Of a stretch of DNA of 64,000 nucleotides, positions 48,628 through 57,760 are shown piece after piece. Source of the stretch: Microbacterium sp. MYb72 (GTDB lineage Bacteria > Actinomycetota > Actinomycetes > Actinomycetales > Microbacteriaceae); NCBI RefSeq assembly GCF_002979415.1, contig NZ_PCOT01000008.1, forward strand, positions 1-64,000, read 5' to 3'. Positions within the stretch are counted from its first letter, which is position 1. Every line of letters starts with the position of its first letter. Made by a program: the position numbers and the translations under genes. The notes below the pieces were generated by a model. The model made no database searches. It was not told the origin of the DNA and was given only the letters and a program-made list of their open reading frames with translations.

Positions 48628-50367
48628 TCAACCTGCTGAATCGCTGCCGCCGGTCTCAGCCGCGGGCAGGATCACGGTGGACTGGCCCTGCGGCGAGACG
48701 TCGGAGGGACGGTCTCCGCAGAACGCGCGATACGTCGCGGTCACGACCTGACCGGCCTTGCCGGTGTCGACCGTGAACGTGGTGCTGCGCGTGTTCTGGT
48801 CGAAGCTGCTCGTCGTCTTGCCGCCCGTGAACGTGCCGTTCGTGAGGGTGACCTCGTAGGACGACAGGTTCGGGGTGCCGGACGGGCACGTGAAGTTCGT
48901 CCAGTTCAGCGTGGCAGTGCCGCCCTCGATGATCGTCGTCGCGGCCGAGAACGTCGGAGCGTTCTTGGGCTGGCCGATCGGCGTCTGGCCTGCGAAGGAG
49001 GTCATGCTGATCGCGGATCCGGGCTCGAGCAGACCTGTCGGGCTGACACGCTCGACAGTGCCGACCTGTTCGGGGGTCGGAGCGGGCGTCGTCCCCACGT
49101 CGCACGACGGGACGAGCCCGGCCTCTGTGGCGATCCGGATCGCTTCGTCGCAGCTCAGTCCGACCAGACCCAGAGAGGCGACGTCGACCGGGGCCTTCGT
49201 GGGCTCCGGCGTCTCGGACTTCGTGGGCTTCGGCGTCTGGCTCGCCGAGGTGGACGGCGTCTTCGACGGGTCGGCGTCTCCGCCGCCCTTCGGGCCGAAC
49301 AGCGCCCAGAGTCCACCGCCGAGGACGATGACGAGCAGCGCGATGAGCGCGATCAGCGGCCAGGTCCAGGGGCTGCGCTTCTTCTTCCCCTCCTCCTCCT
49401 CGGCGACGTCGTCGCCGGTGGGCAGGGTCGCCGTGGTGGGCAGGATGCGCGTCGCGCCGTCGTCTCCGGATGCCGTCAGCATCCGGGTCGCGTCGTCGGC
49501 GATGCCGCCGTTCGCGATGGCGGGAACGGCGATGGCGGCCGAGTTCAGGTCGCCCCGTCGCAGCGCCTGTGCGGCGCGGGCGACGGTCGCGGAGGACGAC
49601 GGGCGATCCGCCGGCTTCTTCGCGATCATCGCCATGACGAGGTTCTGCACGGGGATCGGCACGGTCGGCGGCAGCGGCGGGGGCTGCTCGTTGATCTGCG
49701 CCATCGCGATCGCGACCTGCGACTCACCCGTGAACGGACGCTTGCCCGCGAGGCACTCGTACGCGACGATGCCGAGCGAGTAGGTGTCGGTCGCCGGAGA
49801 CGCCGGGTGACCGGAGGCCTGCTCCGGAGAGAGGTACTGCACGGTGCCCATGACCTGACCCGTGGCGGTGAGCGGCACCTGGTCGGCGATGCGCGCGATG
49901 CCGAAGTCGGTGATCTTGACACGGCCGTCTGGCGTGATCAGCAGGTTTCCCGGCTTGATGTCGCGGTGCACGAGGCCGGCCGCGTGCGCGGCCTGCAGAG
50001 CGGATGCCGTCTGCGCGACGATGTCGAGCGTCTTGTCGGCGCTCAGCGCGCCGTCGCGTTCGAGGATGGTCGACAGAGCCTCGCCGGGCACGAGCTCCAT
50101 GACGAGGTAGGCGCTGCCGTTCTCCTCGCCGTAGTCGAAGACGCTCGCGATGCCCTCGTGGTTGACGAGAGCAGCGTGGCGCGCCTCCGCGCGGAACCGC
50201 TCGAGGAACCCGGGGTCCCCCATGTACTCGTCCTTGAGGATCTTGATCGCGACGGTGCGTCCGATGACGTGATCCGTCGCCTCCCACACCTCGCCCATGC
50301 CGCCGATCGCAATACGCGACTGCAGCTCGTAGCGACCACCGAACGACACACCCTGCGTCGGTCTCAT
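48628..50367 (-). CDS. pknA: Ser/Thr protein kinase PknA-like
   Basis: 579 residues. The kinase domain shows [12 protein letters not shown]42, HRDIKPGN (D136) and TDFGIAR (D154). A helix around residues 340-365 crosses the membrane, followed by a Ser/Thr/Pro/Lys linker, one PASTA-like region (about 400-460) and an Ig-like segment (about 480-560). An extracellular region of this size is more than mycobacterial PknA has. The end overlaps pbpA by four bases. Confidence 0.93.
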   Translation of the reverse strand: MRPTQGVSFGGRYELQSRIAIGGMGEVWEATDHVIGRTVAIKILKDEYMGDPGFLERFRAEARHAALVNHEGIASVFDYGEENGSAYLVMELVPGEALSTILERDGALSADKTLDIVAQTASALQAAHAAGLVHRDIKPGNLLITPDGRVKITDFGIARIADQVPLTATGQVMGTVQYLSPEQASGHPASPATDTYSLGIVAYECLAGKRPFTGESQVAIAMAQINEQPPPLPPTVPIPVQNLVMAMIAKKPADRPSSSATVARAAQALRRGDLNSAAIAVPAIANGGIADDATRMLTASGDDGATRILPTTATLPTGDDVAEEEEGKKKRSPWTWPLIALIALLVIVLGGGLWALFGPKGGGDADPSKTPSTSASQTPKPTKSETPEPTKAPVDVASLGLVGLSCDEAIRIATEAGLVPSCDVGTTPAPTPEQVGTVERVSPTGLLEPGSAISMTSFAGQTPIGQPKNAPTFSAATTIIEGGTATLNWTNFTCPSGTPNLSSYEVTLTNGTFTGGKTTSSFDQNTRSTTFTVDTGKAGQVVTATYRAFCGDRPSDVSPQGQSTVILPAAETGGSDSAG

Positions 50368-51821
50368 CTGCCCAGCACCGCCTCTATGACCTTCTTCGCA
50401 ATCGGAGCGGCGATGGTGTCACCGCTTCCGGACTGACCTTTTCCGCCGCCGTCTTCGACGACGACCGCAACTGCCACCGCGGGGTCGTCCGCCGGCGCGA
50501 AGCCGGTGAACCACAACGTGTGCGGCTTGTTTCCGTTCTCTGCGGTACCGGTCTTACCGGCCACGTCGATCCCGTCTATTCTTGCACCCTGCGCCGCTCC
50601 CGTAGCGACGCTCGCCACCATGGCGGCGGTGACCTGATCGGCCACGCTCGCGTCGACTGCTCTGCCGAACTCGCTGTCGTCGTACGACCGGATGACCGAC
50701 AGGTCGTTTCCGATCACGGCATCCACCATGTGGGGGTTCATGACCACTCCGTCGTTCGCGAGCCCAGCCGCCACCATGGCGATCTGCAACGGCGTGGCGG
50801 TGACCTGACCCTGACCGAAACCGCTGAGCGCGGTCTGCGGGTCGTTGAGCCCCCGGGGGTAGCTGGACGGGGTGGAGGTGAGCGGGGTGTCGAAGCTCTG
50901 GTTGAAGCCGAACTTCTCGGCCATCTCGCGGATCTTGTCGTCGCCGAGGGCGACGGCGAGCTCCGCCATCGGGATGTTGCAGCTGAGGCGCACGGCCTCC
51001 GCGATCGTCACCGTCGGGCCGTCACCGCCGCACGTGCCGCCCCACGCGTTCGAGACCGTGTTGTCGGAGCCGGGCAGCTGATAGCGCGCGGGGTTCGGCA
51101 GCGTCGATTCCGGCGTCCAGTCGCCGCTCGCGAAGGCCGCCGCGGCCACGACGATCTTGAACGTCGACCCCGGAGGGTTGAGGTCTCCTGCGATCGCGCG
51201 GTTCGACAGGGGCTTCGACGGGTCCTGCTCGAGCTGTGCGAACGCGGCGTTCGCGGCATCCGCGTCGTGCGTGGCGAGGAGGTTCGTGTCGAAGCCGGGC
51301 GTCGACACCATCGCGAGGATGCGTCCGCTCTTGGGCTCGATGGCGACGACGGCGCCCTTGAGTCCCTGCAGTCCCTCATAGGCGGCGCGCTGCGCTGCCG
51401 TGTTCAGCGAGAGCTCCACGCTGTAGCCGGTCTGCGGCTGACCGCTGACGATCCGCTCGATCTCCGAGAAGAACGCGTTCGAGCCCGTGCCGGAGAGGTC
51501 GGTGTTGAGGGCCTTCTCGATGCCGGTGCGGGAGTCCAGCGGTGCGCTGAAGTAGCCGGTCACGGGCTCCCACATGGCGGCATCCGTGTACACGCGCTGG
51601 AACTGGTACATGTCGTCGCTCGGCACGGACGACGCGATGGCGACCCCGTCGACGATGATCGAACCGCGCTGGATCTCGTAGCTGTCCAGACGCGTGCGCT
51701 TGTTGTTGCCGTTCTGGGAGAGCGCGTCGGCGTCGATGACCTGGATCCAGCTGGTCGCGGCGAACAGCGAGATGAACATGAACAGCATGACGATGCTGAG
51801 GCGGCGGAGTTCCTTGGTCAT
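50364..51821 (-). CDS. pbpA: Penicillin-binding protein (PbpA, class B transpeptidase)
   Basis: 485 residues. One N-terminal membrane anchor (about 7-25), a dimerisation region, and a transpeptidase domain with S-x-x-K in [12 protein letters not shown] in RLSCNIPMA, and KTGTAE. The ATG at 51819-51821 (MTKELRRL) is used; the longer frame to 52835 is antisense to rodA. It partners RodA for peptidoglycan elongation and overlaps both neighbours by four bases. Confidence 0.95.
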   Translation of the reverse strand: MTKELRRLSIVMLFMFISLFAATSWIQVIDADALSQNGNNKRTRLDSYEIQRGSIIVDGVAIASSVPSDDMYQFQRVYTDAAMWEPVTGYFSAPLDSRTGIEKALNTDLSGTGSNAFFSEIERIVSGQPQTGYSVELSLNTAAQRAAYEGLQGLKGAVVAIEPKSGRILAMVSTPGFDTNLLATHDADAANAAFAQLEQDPSKPLSNRAIAGDLNPPGSTFKIVVAAAAFASGDWTPESTLPNPARYQLPGSDNTVSNAWGGTCGGDGPTVTIAEAVRLSCNIPMAELAVALGDDKIREMAEKFGFNQSFDTPLTSTPSSYPRGLNDPQTALSGFGQGQVTATPLQIAMVAAGLANDGVVMNPHMVDAVIGNDLSVIRSYDDSEFGRAVDASVADQVTAAMVASVATGAAQGARIDGIDVAGKTGTAENGNKPHTLWFTGFAPADDPAVAVAVVVEDGGGKGQSGSGDTIAAPIAKKVIEAVLGR

Positions 51822-53203
51822 CCGATCACCGTCCTCGGCTGGGAGCGCACGGCATCCGAGATCCGCAGCAGCAGCGCGACGATCAGCCAGTTCGCGACCA
51901 GCGAGGAGCCGCCGGCGGCGAGGAACGGGGTGGTGAGTCCGGTGAGCGGGATGACGCGGGTCACGCCGCCGACCATGATGAACACCTGCAGCGCGATCGT
52001 GAACGACAGCCCGGTGGCGAGCAGCTTGCCGAAGTCGTCCTGACCGGCGAGGCCGATGCGGATGCCGCGGCTCACGAACACCATGTAGAGGCAGAGGATC
52101 GCGAACAGCCCGATCAGGCCGATCTCCTCGCCGAGGCTGGTGATGATGTAGTCGCTGTGCGCGAGCGGGGTCACCTCGGGGCGGCCCTGACCCCAGCCGG
52201 TGCCGATGAGTCCGCCGTGGGCGAGGCCGAACAGCCCCTGCATCGGCTGGTACCCCTCCTTCTCGGGGTTCACCTGGCTCGGATCGAACAGGAACAGCCA
52301 GTTGATGAACCGGCCGTGCACGTAGCTGAGCACCTGGGTGGCGACGACGGCTCCAGCGAGCACCAGGCCGAGGCCGATCAGCACCCAGCTGGTCTTCCCT
52401 GTGGCGACGTAGAGCATCGCGACGAACATGCCGAAGATGAGGGTTCCGGTGCCGAGGTCGCGCTGGAACACGATGATGCCGAGCGAGATCACCCACACCA
52501 CGAGCACCGGTCCGAGTTCGCGCATGCGGGGCCAGGTGATGCCGAGGACGCGCGTGCCGACCGAGGTCAGGCTCTCCCGCGTGCGCACGAGGTAGCCGGC
52601 GAAGAAGATCGCGAGGCAGATCTTGGCGAGCTCTCCCGGCTGGAAGGCGAAGTTGCCGCCCAGCGACACCCACACCGCCGCGTTCGCGTCGGGGATGCGC
52701 AGGCCGGGGACGAACGGCAGCAGCAGCAGCACGATGCCGGTCAGGCCGAAGATGTACGTGTACCGGAAGAGCACGCGGTAATTGCGGAGCAGGATGACGG
52801 TGGCGATCGCCCCCGCGAGGGAGATCGCCGCCCACGCGAGCTGCTTCGTGGAGAACGCGCCCCAGCCCGTGTAGGCCTTGGCGATGTCGATCCGGTAGAT
52901 CATCGCGATGCCGAGTCCGGTCAGCAGCGTGGCGATCGGGAGCACGAACGGATCGGCGTCGCGGGCCACGGCGCGCAGCACGAAGTGCAGGGCGAACGCG
53001 AGCACGGCGAGCCCGCCGCCGATCGCGAGGATCATCGGGTCGACCGTGCCGAGGGCGCCGAGCTGCACGAGGGTCAGCGACGCGCCGCTGATGACGATGG
53101 CGAACAGCAGCAGCCAGAACTCCCGGTTGCGCTGCGTCTGCGGCATCCGGATCCCGCGCAGCGCCTTGATGACGCTGGTGTCAGCGGCGACGTCGACGCT
53201 CAT
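51818..53203 (-). CDS. rodA: FtsW/RodA/SpoVE family glycosyltransferase (RodA)
   Basis: 461 residues with about ten to twelve membrane helices. SEDS hallmarks are present: GGNFAFQPGELAKI, DLGTG and the PLTGLTTPFLAAGGSS loop. The ATG at 53201-53203 (MSVDVAADTS) is used. SEDS proteins polymerise glycan strands and pair with a class B PBP, which is the adjacent pbpA gene here. Confidence 0.95.
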   Translation of the reverse strand: MSVDVAADTSVIKALRGIRMPQTQRNREFWLLLFAIVISGASLTLVQLGALGTVDPMILAIGGGLAVLAFALHFVLRAVARDADPFVLPIATLLTGLGIAMIYRIDIAKAYTGWGAFSTKQLAWAAISLAGAIATVILLRNYRVLFRYTYIFGLTGIVLLLLPFVPGLRIPDANAAVWVSLGGNFAFQPGELAKICLAIFFAGYLVRTRESLTSVGTRVLGITWPRMRELGPVLVVWVISLGIIVFQRDLGTGTLIFGMFVAMLYVATGKTSWVLIGLGLVLAGAVVATQVLSYVHGRFINWLFLFDPSQVNPEKEGYQPMQGLFGLAHGGLIGTGWGQGRPEVTPLAHSDYIITSLGEEIGLIGLFAILCLYMVFVSRGIRIGLAGQDDFGKLLATGLSFTIALQVFIMVGGVTRVIPLTGLTTPFLAAGGSSLVANWLIVALLLRISDAVRSQPRTVIG

Positions 53204-54492
53204 CCTGCGCCCTCCGTCGGAGTGGGCATCGGAGTGGGCAGGGGCGTCTGCTGGATCGCGTTCGCGTCGGCTCCCGCCTGGAGGCGCGCGACGATGGCGT
53301 CGGCATCCGACAGGGAACGGGCGTTGATCGTGCGCTCCACCGATGCGCGCTGGTACTCGGGCAGGTCGGCGAGCAGGATGTCGGTGTCGCGCACCGGCGT
53401 CGACAGCGTGATCGGCCCGATGTTCTGCTGCACGCCCTGGAAGATCACGACGCTGTCCTCGTCGGCGCCGATGAAGTAGCGCGTCTGGGTCCAGCTGTAG
53501 GCGGCGAAAGCGGCGATGCCCAGCATGACGAGCACCAGCAGCATCCCGGCGATCCAGCCGAACCGGCGGCGACGTGCGCGCCGACGGTCTTCCTGGATCA
53601 GCTCCTCGAGGTACTCGGGGGCCGGTTCGAAGTGGCTCGGCTCGTTCGCCGCCTGGCGCACCGGGTGCAGCCAGTTGCTGAGCGCGGAACGGGCGGCCGG
53701 GATCGCGATGTTCGACGGATTGGAGGCCGATCCGACGATGGTCGGCGTGCCAGACGAGATCGCGTGCTGTCCGCCCACGTCGACGAGCACCATCGTGACG
53801 TTGTCGGGGGCGCCGCCGTCGAGCGCCTGCTTGAGGAGGCTGTCGGCCGTGCGGCCCGGAGCCATGCCGAGGCGCATCGCCTTGAGGATGTGGGTCTCGT
53901 CGACGACGCCGGAGAGCCCGTCGGAGCACAGCAGCCAGCGGTCGCCCGGCAGGGTGTGCATGACGAACATGTCGAGCTCGGGGTCGGCGTCCATGTCGCT
54001 GAGCACGCGCATGAGCACCGAGCGCCGCGGGTGGTAGCGGGCCTCTTCCGGCGTGATGCGGCCCGAGTCGACGAGCCGCTGCACGAAGGTGTGGTCGGCC
54101 GTGATCTGCGTCAGCGCGTCGTCGCGGAAGAGATAGATGCGCGAGTCGCCGATGTGGCCGATGACGGCGTAGTCGTCGACCATGATGATCGCGCTGAGCG
54201 TGGTGCCGAGTCCGGCGAGCTCAGGGCGGTCCTTCGCGGCGCGGATCAGGTCGCCGGCGGCCGTCGTGGCCGCGGCCTGCAGCGACGCCTGCGCGTCGTC
54301 GGTCGAGGCGTACGCCTGGTCGAGGGGCTCCATGCGCTGGATCGCGATGCTGGAGGCGACGTCGCCGCCTGCGTGTCCGCCCATGCCGTCGGCGACGACG
54401 AACAGGTTGGCTCCGGAGTATCCGGAGTCCTGGTTGTTGGAGCGGACCTTCCCGGTGTGGGAGATCGCGGCGCTCGAGCCCTCGAAGACCAT
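53200..54492 (-). CDS. pstP: PP2C-family Ser/Thr phosphatase PstP
   Basis: 430 residues. The PP2C catalytic domain (about 5-240) carries VRSNNQDSGY, VADGMGGHAGG, the GDSRIYLF and LLCSDGLSG motifs and the last metal-binding DN in APDNVTM. A basic juxtamembrane region, a transmembrane helix (about 312-335) and an extracellular domain follow, with a Pro/Thr tail. PstP reverses phosphorylation by PknA/PknB. It overlaps rodA by four bases. Confidence 0.95.
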   Translation of the reverse strand: MVFEGSSAAISHTGKVRSNNQDSGYSGANLFVVADGMGGHAGGDVASSIAIQRMEPLDQAYASTDDAQASLQAAATTAAGDLIRAAKDRPELAGLGTTLSAIIMVDDYAVIGHIGDSRIYLFRDDALTQITADHTFVQRLVDSGRITPEEARYHPRRSVLMRVLSDMDADPELDMFVMHTLPGDRWLLCSDGLSGVVDETHILKAMRLGMAPGRTADSLLKQALDGGAPDNVTMVLVDVGGQHAISSGTPTIVGSASNPSNIAIPAARSALSNWLHPVRQAANEPSHFEPAPEYLEELIQEDRRRARRRRFGWIAGMLLVLVMLGIAAFAAYSWTQTRYFIGADEDSVVIFQGVQQNIGPITLSTPVRDTDILLADLPEYQRASVERTINARSLSDADAIVARLQAGADANAIQQTPLPTPMPTPTEGAG

Positions 54493-54499
54493 ACGCGCG

Positions 54500-55015
54500 T
54501 CAGGCCCGCAGCTCGAAGGTCGTGGCGCCCACCTTGACGGGGGTGCCGAGCGACAGCGGCACCGAGGAGCCGGTCACGCGTGTGCCGCCGACGAAGGTGC
54601 CGTTGGTGGAGTCGAGGTCCTGGATCGCCCAGTTGTCTCCGCGCAGCAGGAGGCGGGCGTGATGGCTCGACGTGTAGTCGTCGCGGATCACGAGAGACGA
54701 CTCGCTGGAGCGGCCGATCGACAGGCTCTCGCCGTTCAGCGGGAGCTCGAGCCCGGTCTTGGGACCCGAAGTGATCACGAGGCGCTTGGCCGTGGCGATC
54801 GTCGCGGGGCCGGTCGAGGGCTTCGCGGATGCCGGCTTCGCCGCGGGTGCGGGCGCCGGAGCAGCGGATGCCGCGGCTGCGGCCTGCTCGGCGGGGAGCT
54901 TGCGCACCTTCACGCCGAAGAGATCGGCACGCAGCGAGTAGACCACGGCGAACACGAAGAACCACAGGAGGAGGAGGAACCCCAGGCGCAGGAGGAGGAG
55001 AGGGAGCTCTGCCAT
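54500..55015 (-). CDS. fhaB: FHA domain protein FhaB
   Basis: 171 residues. One N-terminal transmembrane helix (about 5-30), an Ala/Pro linker (about 40-72) and a C-terminal FHA domain with LSIGRSSESSLVI, SSHHARLL and DLDSTNGTFVGG. FHA domains bind phosphothreonine; FhaB links the kinases to cell-wall synthesis. It precedes pstP by seven bases. Confidence 0.94.
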   Translation of the reverse strand: MAELPLLLLRLGFLLLLWFFVFAVVYSLRADLFGVKVRKLPAEQAAAAASAAPAPAPAAKPASAKPSTGPATIATAKRLVITSGPKTGLELPLNGESLSIGRSSESSLVIRDDYTSSHHARLLLRGDNWAIQDLDSTNGTFVGGTRVTGSSVPLSLGTPVKVGATTFELRA

Positions 55016-55046
55016 CAGATCGTCCCTCCCGCCGGGATGCGGGCGC

Positions 55047-55775
55047 TCATCCGAGTGCCCCGAACGCGCGGGTGGCGTCGTCGTCGCGCGGCCGCGCGGG
55101 GCGGGACGGGGCGGCGACGGGGATGATGCGGAAGACGAGGTCGGTGCGGCCGATCGTGATCGTCGTGTCGGTCGGGAGCGCGGCCTCGCGGACCTTCGTG
55201 CCGTTGACCTTCGTGCCGTTGGTCGAGCCGAGGTCGCGCATCATGGCGCGCTCGCCGTCCCAGAGGATCTCCACGTGCTTGCGGCTGGATCCGGCGTCGG
55301 CGATCGTGATGTCGGCATCCGATCCGCGTCCGATCACGGTGCGCGCGCGGGTGATCGAGTGGCGGCGCCCGTCGACGTCGACGACGGCCTGCCAGCTGAC
55401 GCGGCCCTCGACCGTGCCCGAATCGACGCGGACCGTGCCGGTCGCGACCTTCTCGTCGGCCTCCAGCGTGATCGCGAGCGGGCCGGCGAAGCTGTAGCCC
55501 TGTGACTTCGCGTGCGCCGTGAGCAGTGCGTGCAGTTCATCGGTCAGGGCGCCGCCGAGACCGAGCATCCGCTCCGCATCGTCGGGGCTGAGCCGTGCCA
55601 CATAGCTGTTGGGCGCGATGATGCGGTCGCGGCTCACCACAGCCGCGTTGGTGTCGGCCTCGCGCCGCAGGGCGGAGGCGATCTCCACGGGCTGGATGCC
55701 GCTGCGGAAGGTCTTCGCGAAGGCGCTGTTCACAGCGCGCTCGAGACCCTTCTCAAAGCTGTCAAGTAGTCCCAC
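55047..55775 (-). CDS. fhaA: FHA domain protein FhaA (DUF3662)
   Basis: 242 residues. The GTG at 55773-55775 (VGLLDSFEKGLERAVNSAF cut to LLDSFEKGLERAVNSAF) follows GAGGAG; longer frames run through a tRNA and repeats. The N-terminal DUF3662 domain (about 2-115) contains GIQPVEIASALRREAD, and a C-terminal FHA domain shows VIGRGSDADITI, SRKHVEIL and DLGSTNGTKVNG. FhaA is a PknB substrate and regulator of lipid II flipping in related bacteria. First gene of the cluster. Confidence 0.94.
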   Translation of the reverse strand: MGLLDSFEKGLERAVNSAFAKTFRSGIQPVEIASALRREADTNAAVVSRDRIIAPNSYVARLSPDDAERMLGLGGALTDELHALLTAHAKSQGYSFAGPLAITLEADEKVATGTVRVDSGTVEGRVSWQAVVDVDGRRHSITRARTVIGRGSDADITIADAGSSRKHVEILWDGERAMMRDLGSTNGTKVNGTKVREAALPTDTTITIGRTDLVFRIIPVAAPSRPARPRDDDATRAFGALG

Positions 55776-56231
55776 TGGGCTCCTCTGGCATGCCGACCGG
55801 TAGGGACATCGTAGCCAGGTGTGCTGAGTGAACGCCGTTGTATGGCGGATTCGCAGGGATGTTGCGGGGGTTTGCGGGTGCGGCGGCGGTGTACGGTGCG
55901 CGGGTGTGGCCGCGGTGTGGTGTGCGGTGCGCGGGTGGTGCGGCGGTGTGGTGCGGCGGTGTGCTGCGGAGCCAGGCTCGCTTCGTCGGCGCCGATGCAC
56001 GGATGTCGGCGCGCACCGGCTTGTTTCCGCAGGCATCCGTGATCTGCGCCGACAGAACGGACCGGGACGGATGGTGCGGACGGGCTCGGTCGGATGGTGC
56101 GGACGGGCTCGGTCGGATGGTGCGGACGGGCTCGGTCGGATGGTGCGGACGGGCTCGGTCGGGCCGGTTTCTTCGCGGGGTGGATGCCGTGATAGCCTTG
56201 CGGAGTTGAATTCTTCGGAATGAGACGACTC
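55776..56231. other. fhaA-tRNA-Leu intergenic region
   Basis: 456 bases without a gene I can support. The middle (about 55865-55975) is a G/T-skewed low-complexity stretch of GCGGTGTG-like repeats, and a 23-bp tandem repeat follows at 56069-56160. Promoters for fhaA (leftward) and tRNA-Leu (rightward) must lie here. Overlapping frames through the repeats look artefactual. Confidence 0.75.
56069..56160 (+). repeat. Four tandem copies of a 23-bp unit
   Basis: Four perfect 23-bp copies starting at 56069, 56092, 56115 and 56138; each begins GGATGGTGCGGA and ends CGGGCTCGGTC. The last ends 71 bases before tRNA-Leu. A 23-bp unit does not preserve any reading frame, so it is not coding. Confidence 0.95.
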
Positions 56232-56314
56232 GCGCGAGTGGCGGAATGGTAGACGCGCTGGCTTCAGGTGCCAGTGTCCGTATGGACGTGGGGGTTCAAG
56301 TCCCCCCTCGCGCA
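56232..56314 (+). tRNA. tRNA-Leu (CAG)
   Basis: 83 bases with acceptor GCGCGAG/CTCGCGC, anticodon loop TTCAGGT (anticodon CAG), a long variable arm and T arm GGGGG-TTCAAGT-CCCCC. CCA is not encoded. Confidence 0.95.
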
Positions 56315-56322
56315 CGCGAGAT

Positions 56323-56356
56323 GAAGAGCCTCGATCGAAAACGATCGGGGCTCTTC
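56323..56356 (+). terminator. Terminator of tRNA-Leu
   Basis: GAAGAGCCTCGATCG (56323-56337) and CGATCGGGGCTCTTC (56342-56356) pair around AAAA, with one T-G wobble, nine bases after the tRNA. Confidence 0.85.
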
Positions 56357-56412
56357 GCGTTGTAGCCCGGGCGCGTCGGGGGCCGGGCAGGGCATCTGCT
56401 ATCAAGGGAGCT

Positions 56413-57114
56413 ATGCCGCACGACGAATCGGACCCGCTCGGTCGTGAGGCTCCGATGACCCCGGCGATGGCCGCGATCCTCCCCGATGGGGTGGTCTGCG
56501 CGGAGAGCGGGGATGAGACGGTCCTCGCGCGATTCGCGGAGGAGGAGATGCTCGTCGCGGATGCCGTGCCGAGCCGTCGGTCGGAGTTCTTCTCCGGGCG
56601 CGAGTGCGCACGCCGCGCGCTGGGGGAGTTCGGAGTGCCGGATGCGCCGATCGGCCGCGTGGGGCGACGACCCGTGTGGCCGGAGGGATTCGTCGGCAGT
56701 ATCACGCACTGCGAGGGGTATCGCGCGGCCACTGTTGCCAGGATGACGGACGTCCTCACTCTGGGCATCGATGCCGAGCCGGACGCGCCGCTTCCGGAGG
56801 ACGTGACCGATCTGGTGTCATCCCCAGGCGAGCAGGATGCGCTCAGGCGACTGCCCTCGGCCCCGTCGGACGTGCACTGGGACCGGCTGCTCTTCAGCGC
56901 AAAGGAGTCCGTCTACAAGGCCTGGTCGCCGATCACCGACGAGTGGCTCGGCTTCGAGGAGGTGAGCGTCGAGATCGATCCGTCTTCCGGAGTCTTCCTG
57001 GCGCGCCTGCTGCGGGATCCGTGGCGGTTGCAGGGCCGGAGCGTCTCGGAGATCGCCGGGCGGTGGACGCGGAGCAATGGACTGCTGCTCACTTGCGTCG
57101 TGATTCCTCGCTGA
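56413..57114 (+). CDS. 4'-phosphopantetheinyl transferase (EntD/Sfp-type)
   Basis: 233 residues. It attaches phosphopantetheine to carrier proteins. Motifs: VGRRPVWPEGFVGSITHC, GIDAEPDAPLP (magnesium aspartate) and FSAKESVYKAW. The EntD-like arrangement suggests siderophore or polyketide/NRPS carriers, but no such cluster is in the window. An alternative start at Met15 is possible. Confidence 0.92.
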   Translation: MPHDESDPLGREAPMTPAMAAILPDGVVCAESGDETVLARFAEEEMLVADAVPSRRSEFFSGRECARRALGEFGVPDAPIGRVGRRPVWPEGFVGSITHCEGYRAATVARMTDVLTLGIDAEPDAPLPEDVTDLVSSPGEQDALRRLPSAPSDVHWDRLLFSAKESVYKAWSPITDEWLGFEEVSVEIDPSSGVFLARLLRDPWRLQGRSVSEIAGRWTRSNGLLLTCVVIPR

Positions 57115-57125
57115 GGGGTCGGGCC

Positions 57126-57683
57126 TCACTCGCTCCGTCGATAGCGCATCGCGACGGAGCCGTTGCTGAGCGGCTGCGCCGAGATCAGCTCGAGCCGTCG
57201 AGTCTGAGGCAGTCCGTCCTGGAACAGCGTGGGGCCGTGCCCCGCGATCATGGGATGCAGCAGGAACACGTACTCGTCGATCAGGTCCAGCCGGTCGAGC
57301 TGCGTCGCGAGCGCACCGCTGCCGAGGAGCACTCCGTCGGGGGTCGCATCCTTGAGCTCCTGCACGGCGGTGCGCAGGTCGCCCGTGAGGTGGTGGCTGT
57401 TGGCCCAGGGGAAGTCGCTGCGCGTCGACGACACGACGTACTTCGGCTTGGCGTCCAGCTTGATCGCCCACTCGCGCAGCGCCGCAGGAGCATCCTCCTC
57501 GCCGCGGGCGACCGCCGGCCAGTAGCTCTCCATCATCTCGTAGGTCGTTCGACCCCAGAGCATGGCGCCGCCCTCGTCCATGAGGTGTGTGAAGTAGGCG
57601 TGCGTCTCGTCGTCGGCGATGCCCTCCCGATGGTCGACGCAGCCGTCGAGGGTGATGTTGAGACTGAAGGTCAGGAGGCCCAT
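57126..57683 (-). CDS. RibD C-terminal domain (dihydrofolate reductase-like) protein
   Basis: 185 residues. The fold of the RibD reductase domain is indicated by FSLNITLDGCVDH, MLWGRTTYEMME, YVVSSTRSDFPW and GVLLGSGALATQL. These stand-alone proteins are NADPH-dependent reductases of unknown substrate, common in actinobacteria. It is convergent with the phosphopantetheinyl transferase gene (11-base gap). Confidence 0.88.
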   Translation of the reverse strand: MGLLTFSLNITLDGCVDHREGIADDETHAYFTHLMDEGGAMLWGRTTYEMMESYWPAVARGEEDAPAALREWAIKLDAKPKYVVSSTRSDFPWANSHHLTGDLRTAVQELKDATPDGVLLGSGALATQLDRLDLIDEYVFLLHPMIAGHGPTLFQDGLPQTRRLELISAQPLSNGSVAMRYRRSE

Positions 57684-57760
57684 GCGACGACTCTAGGCCG
57701 TGCGATCCCCGCGGTGCGAGGGGGTCTCGAGAGCCGCGACAGGGCCGCAGCCGAGTGCTT

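Noticed and set aside
55865..55975. Small protein genes in the low-complexity tract before tRNA-Leu
   Set aside because: Frames are Trp/Arg/Cys-rich translations of GCGGTGTG repeats without ribosome sites.
56069..56160. Possible coding repeat (collagen- or Gly-rich protein)
   Set aside because: The 23-base unit shifts frame at each copy and no frame has a credible start or product.
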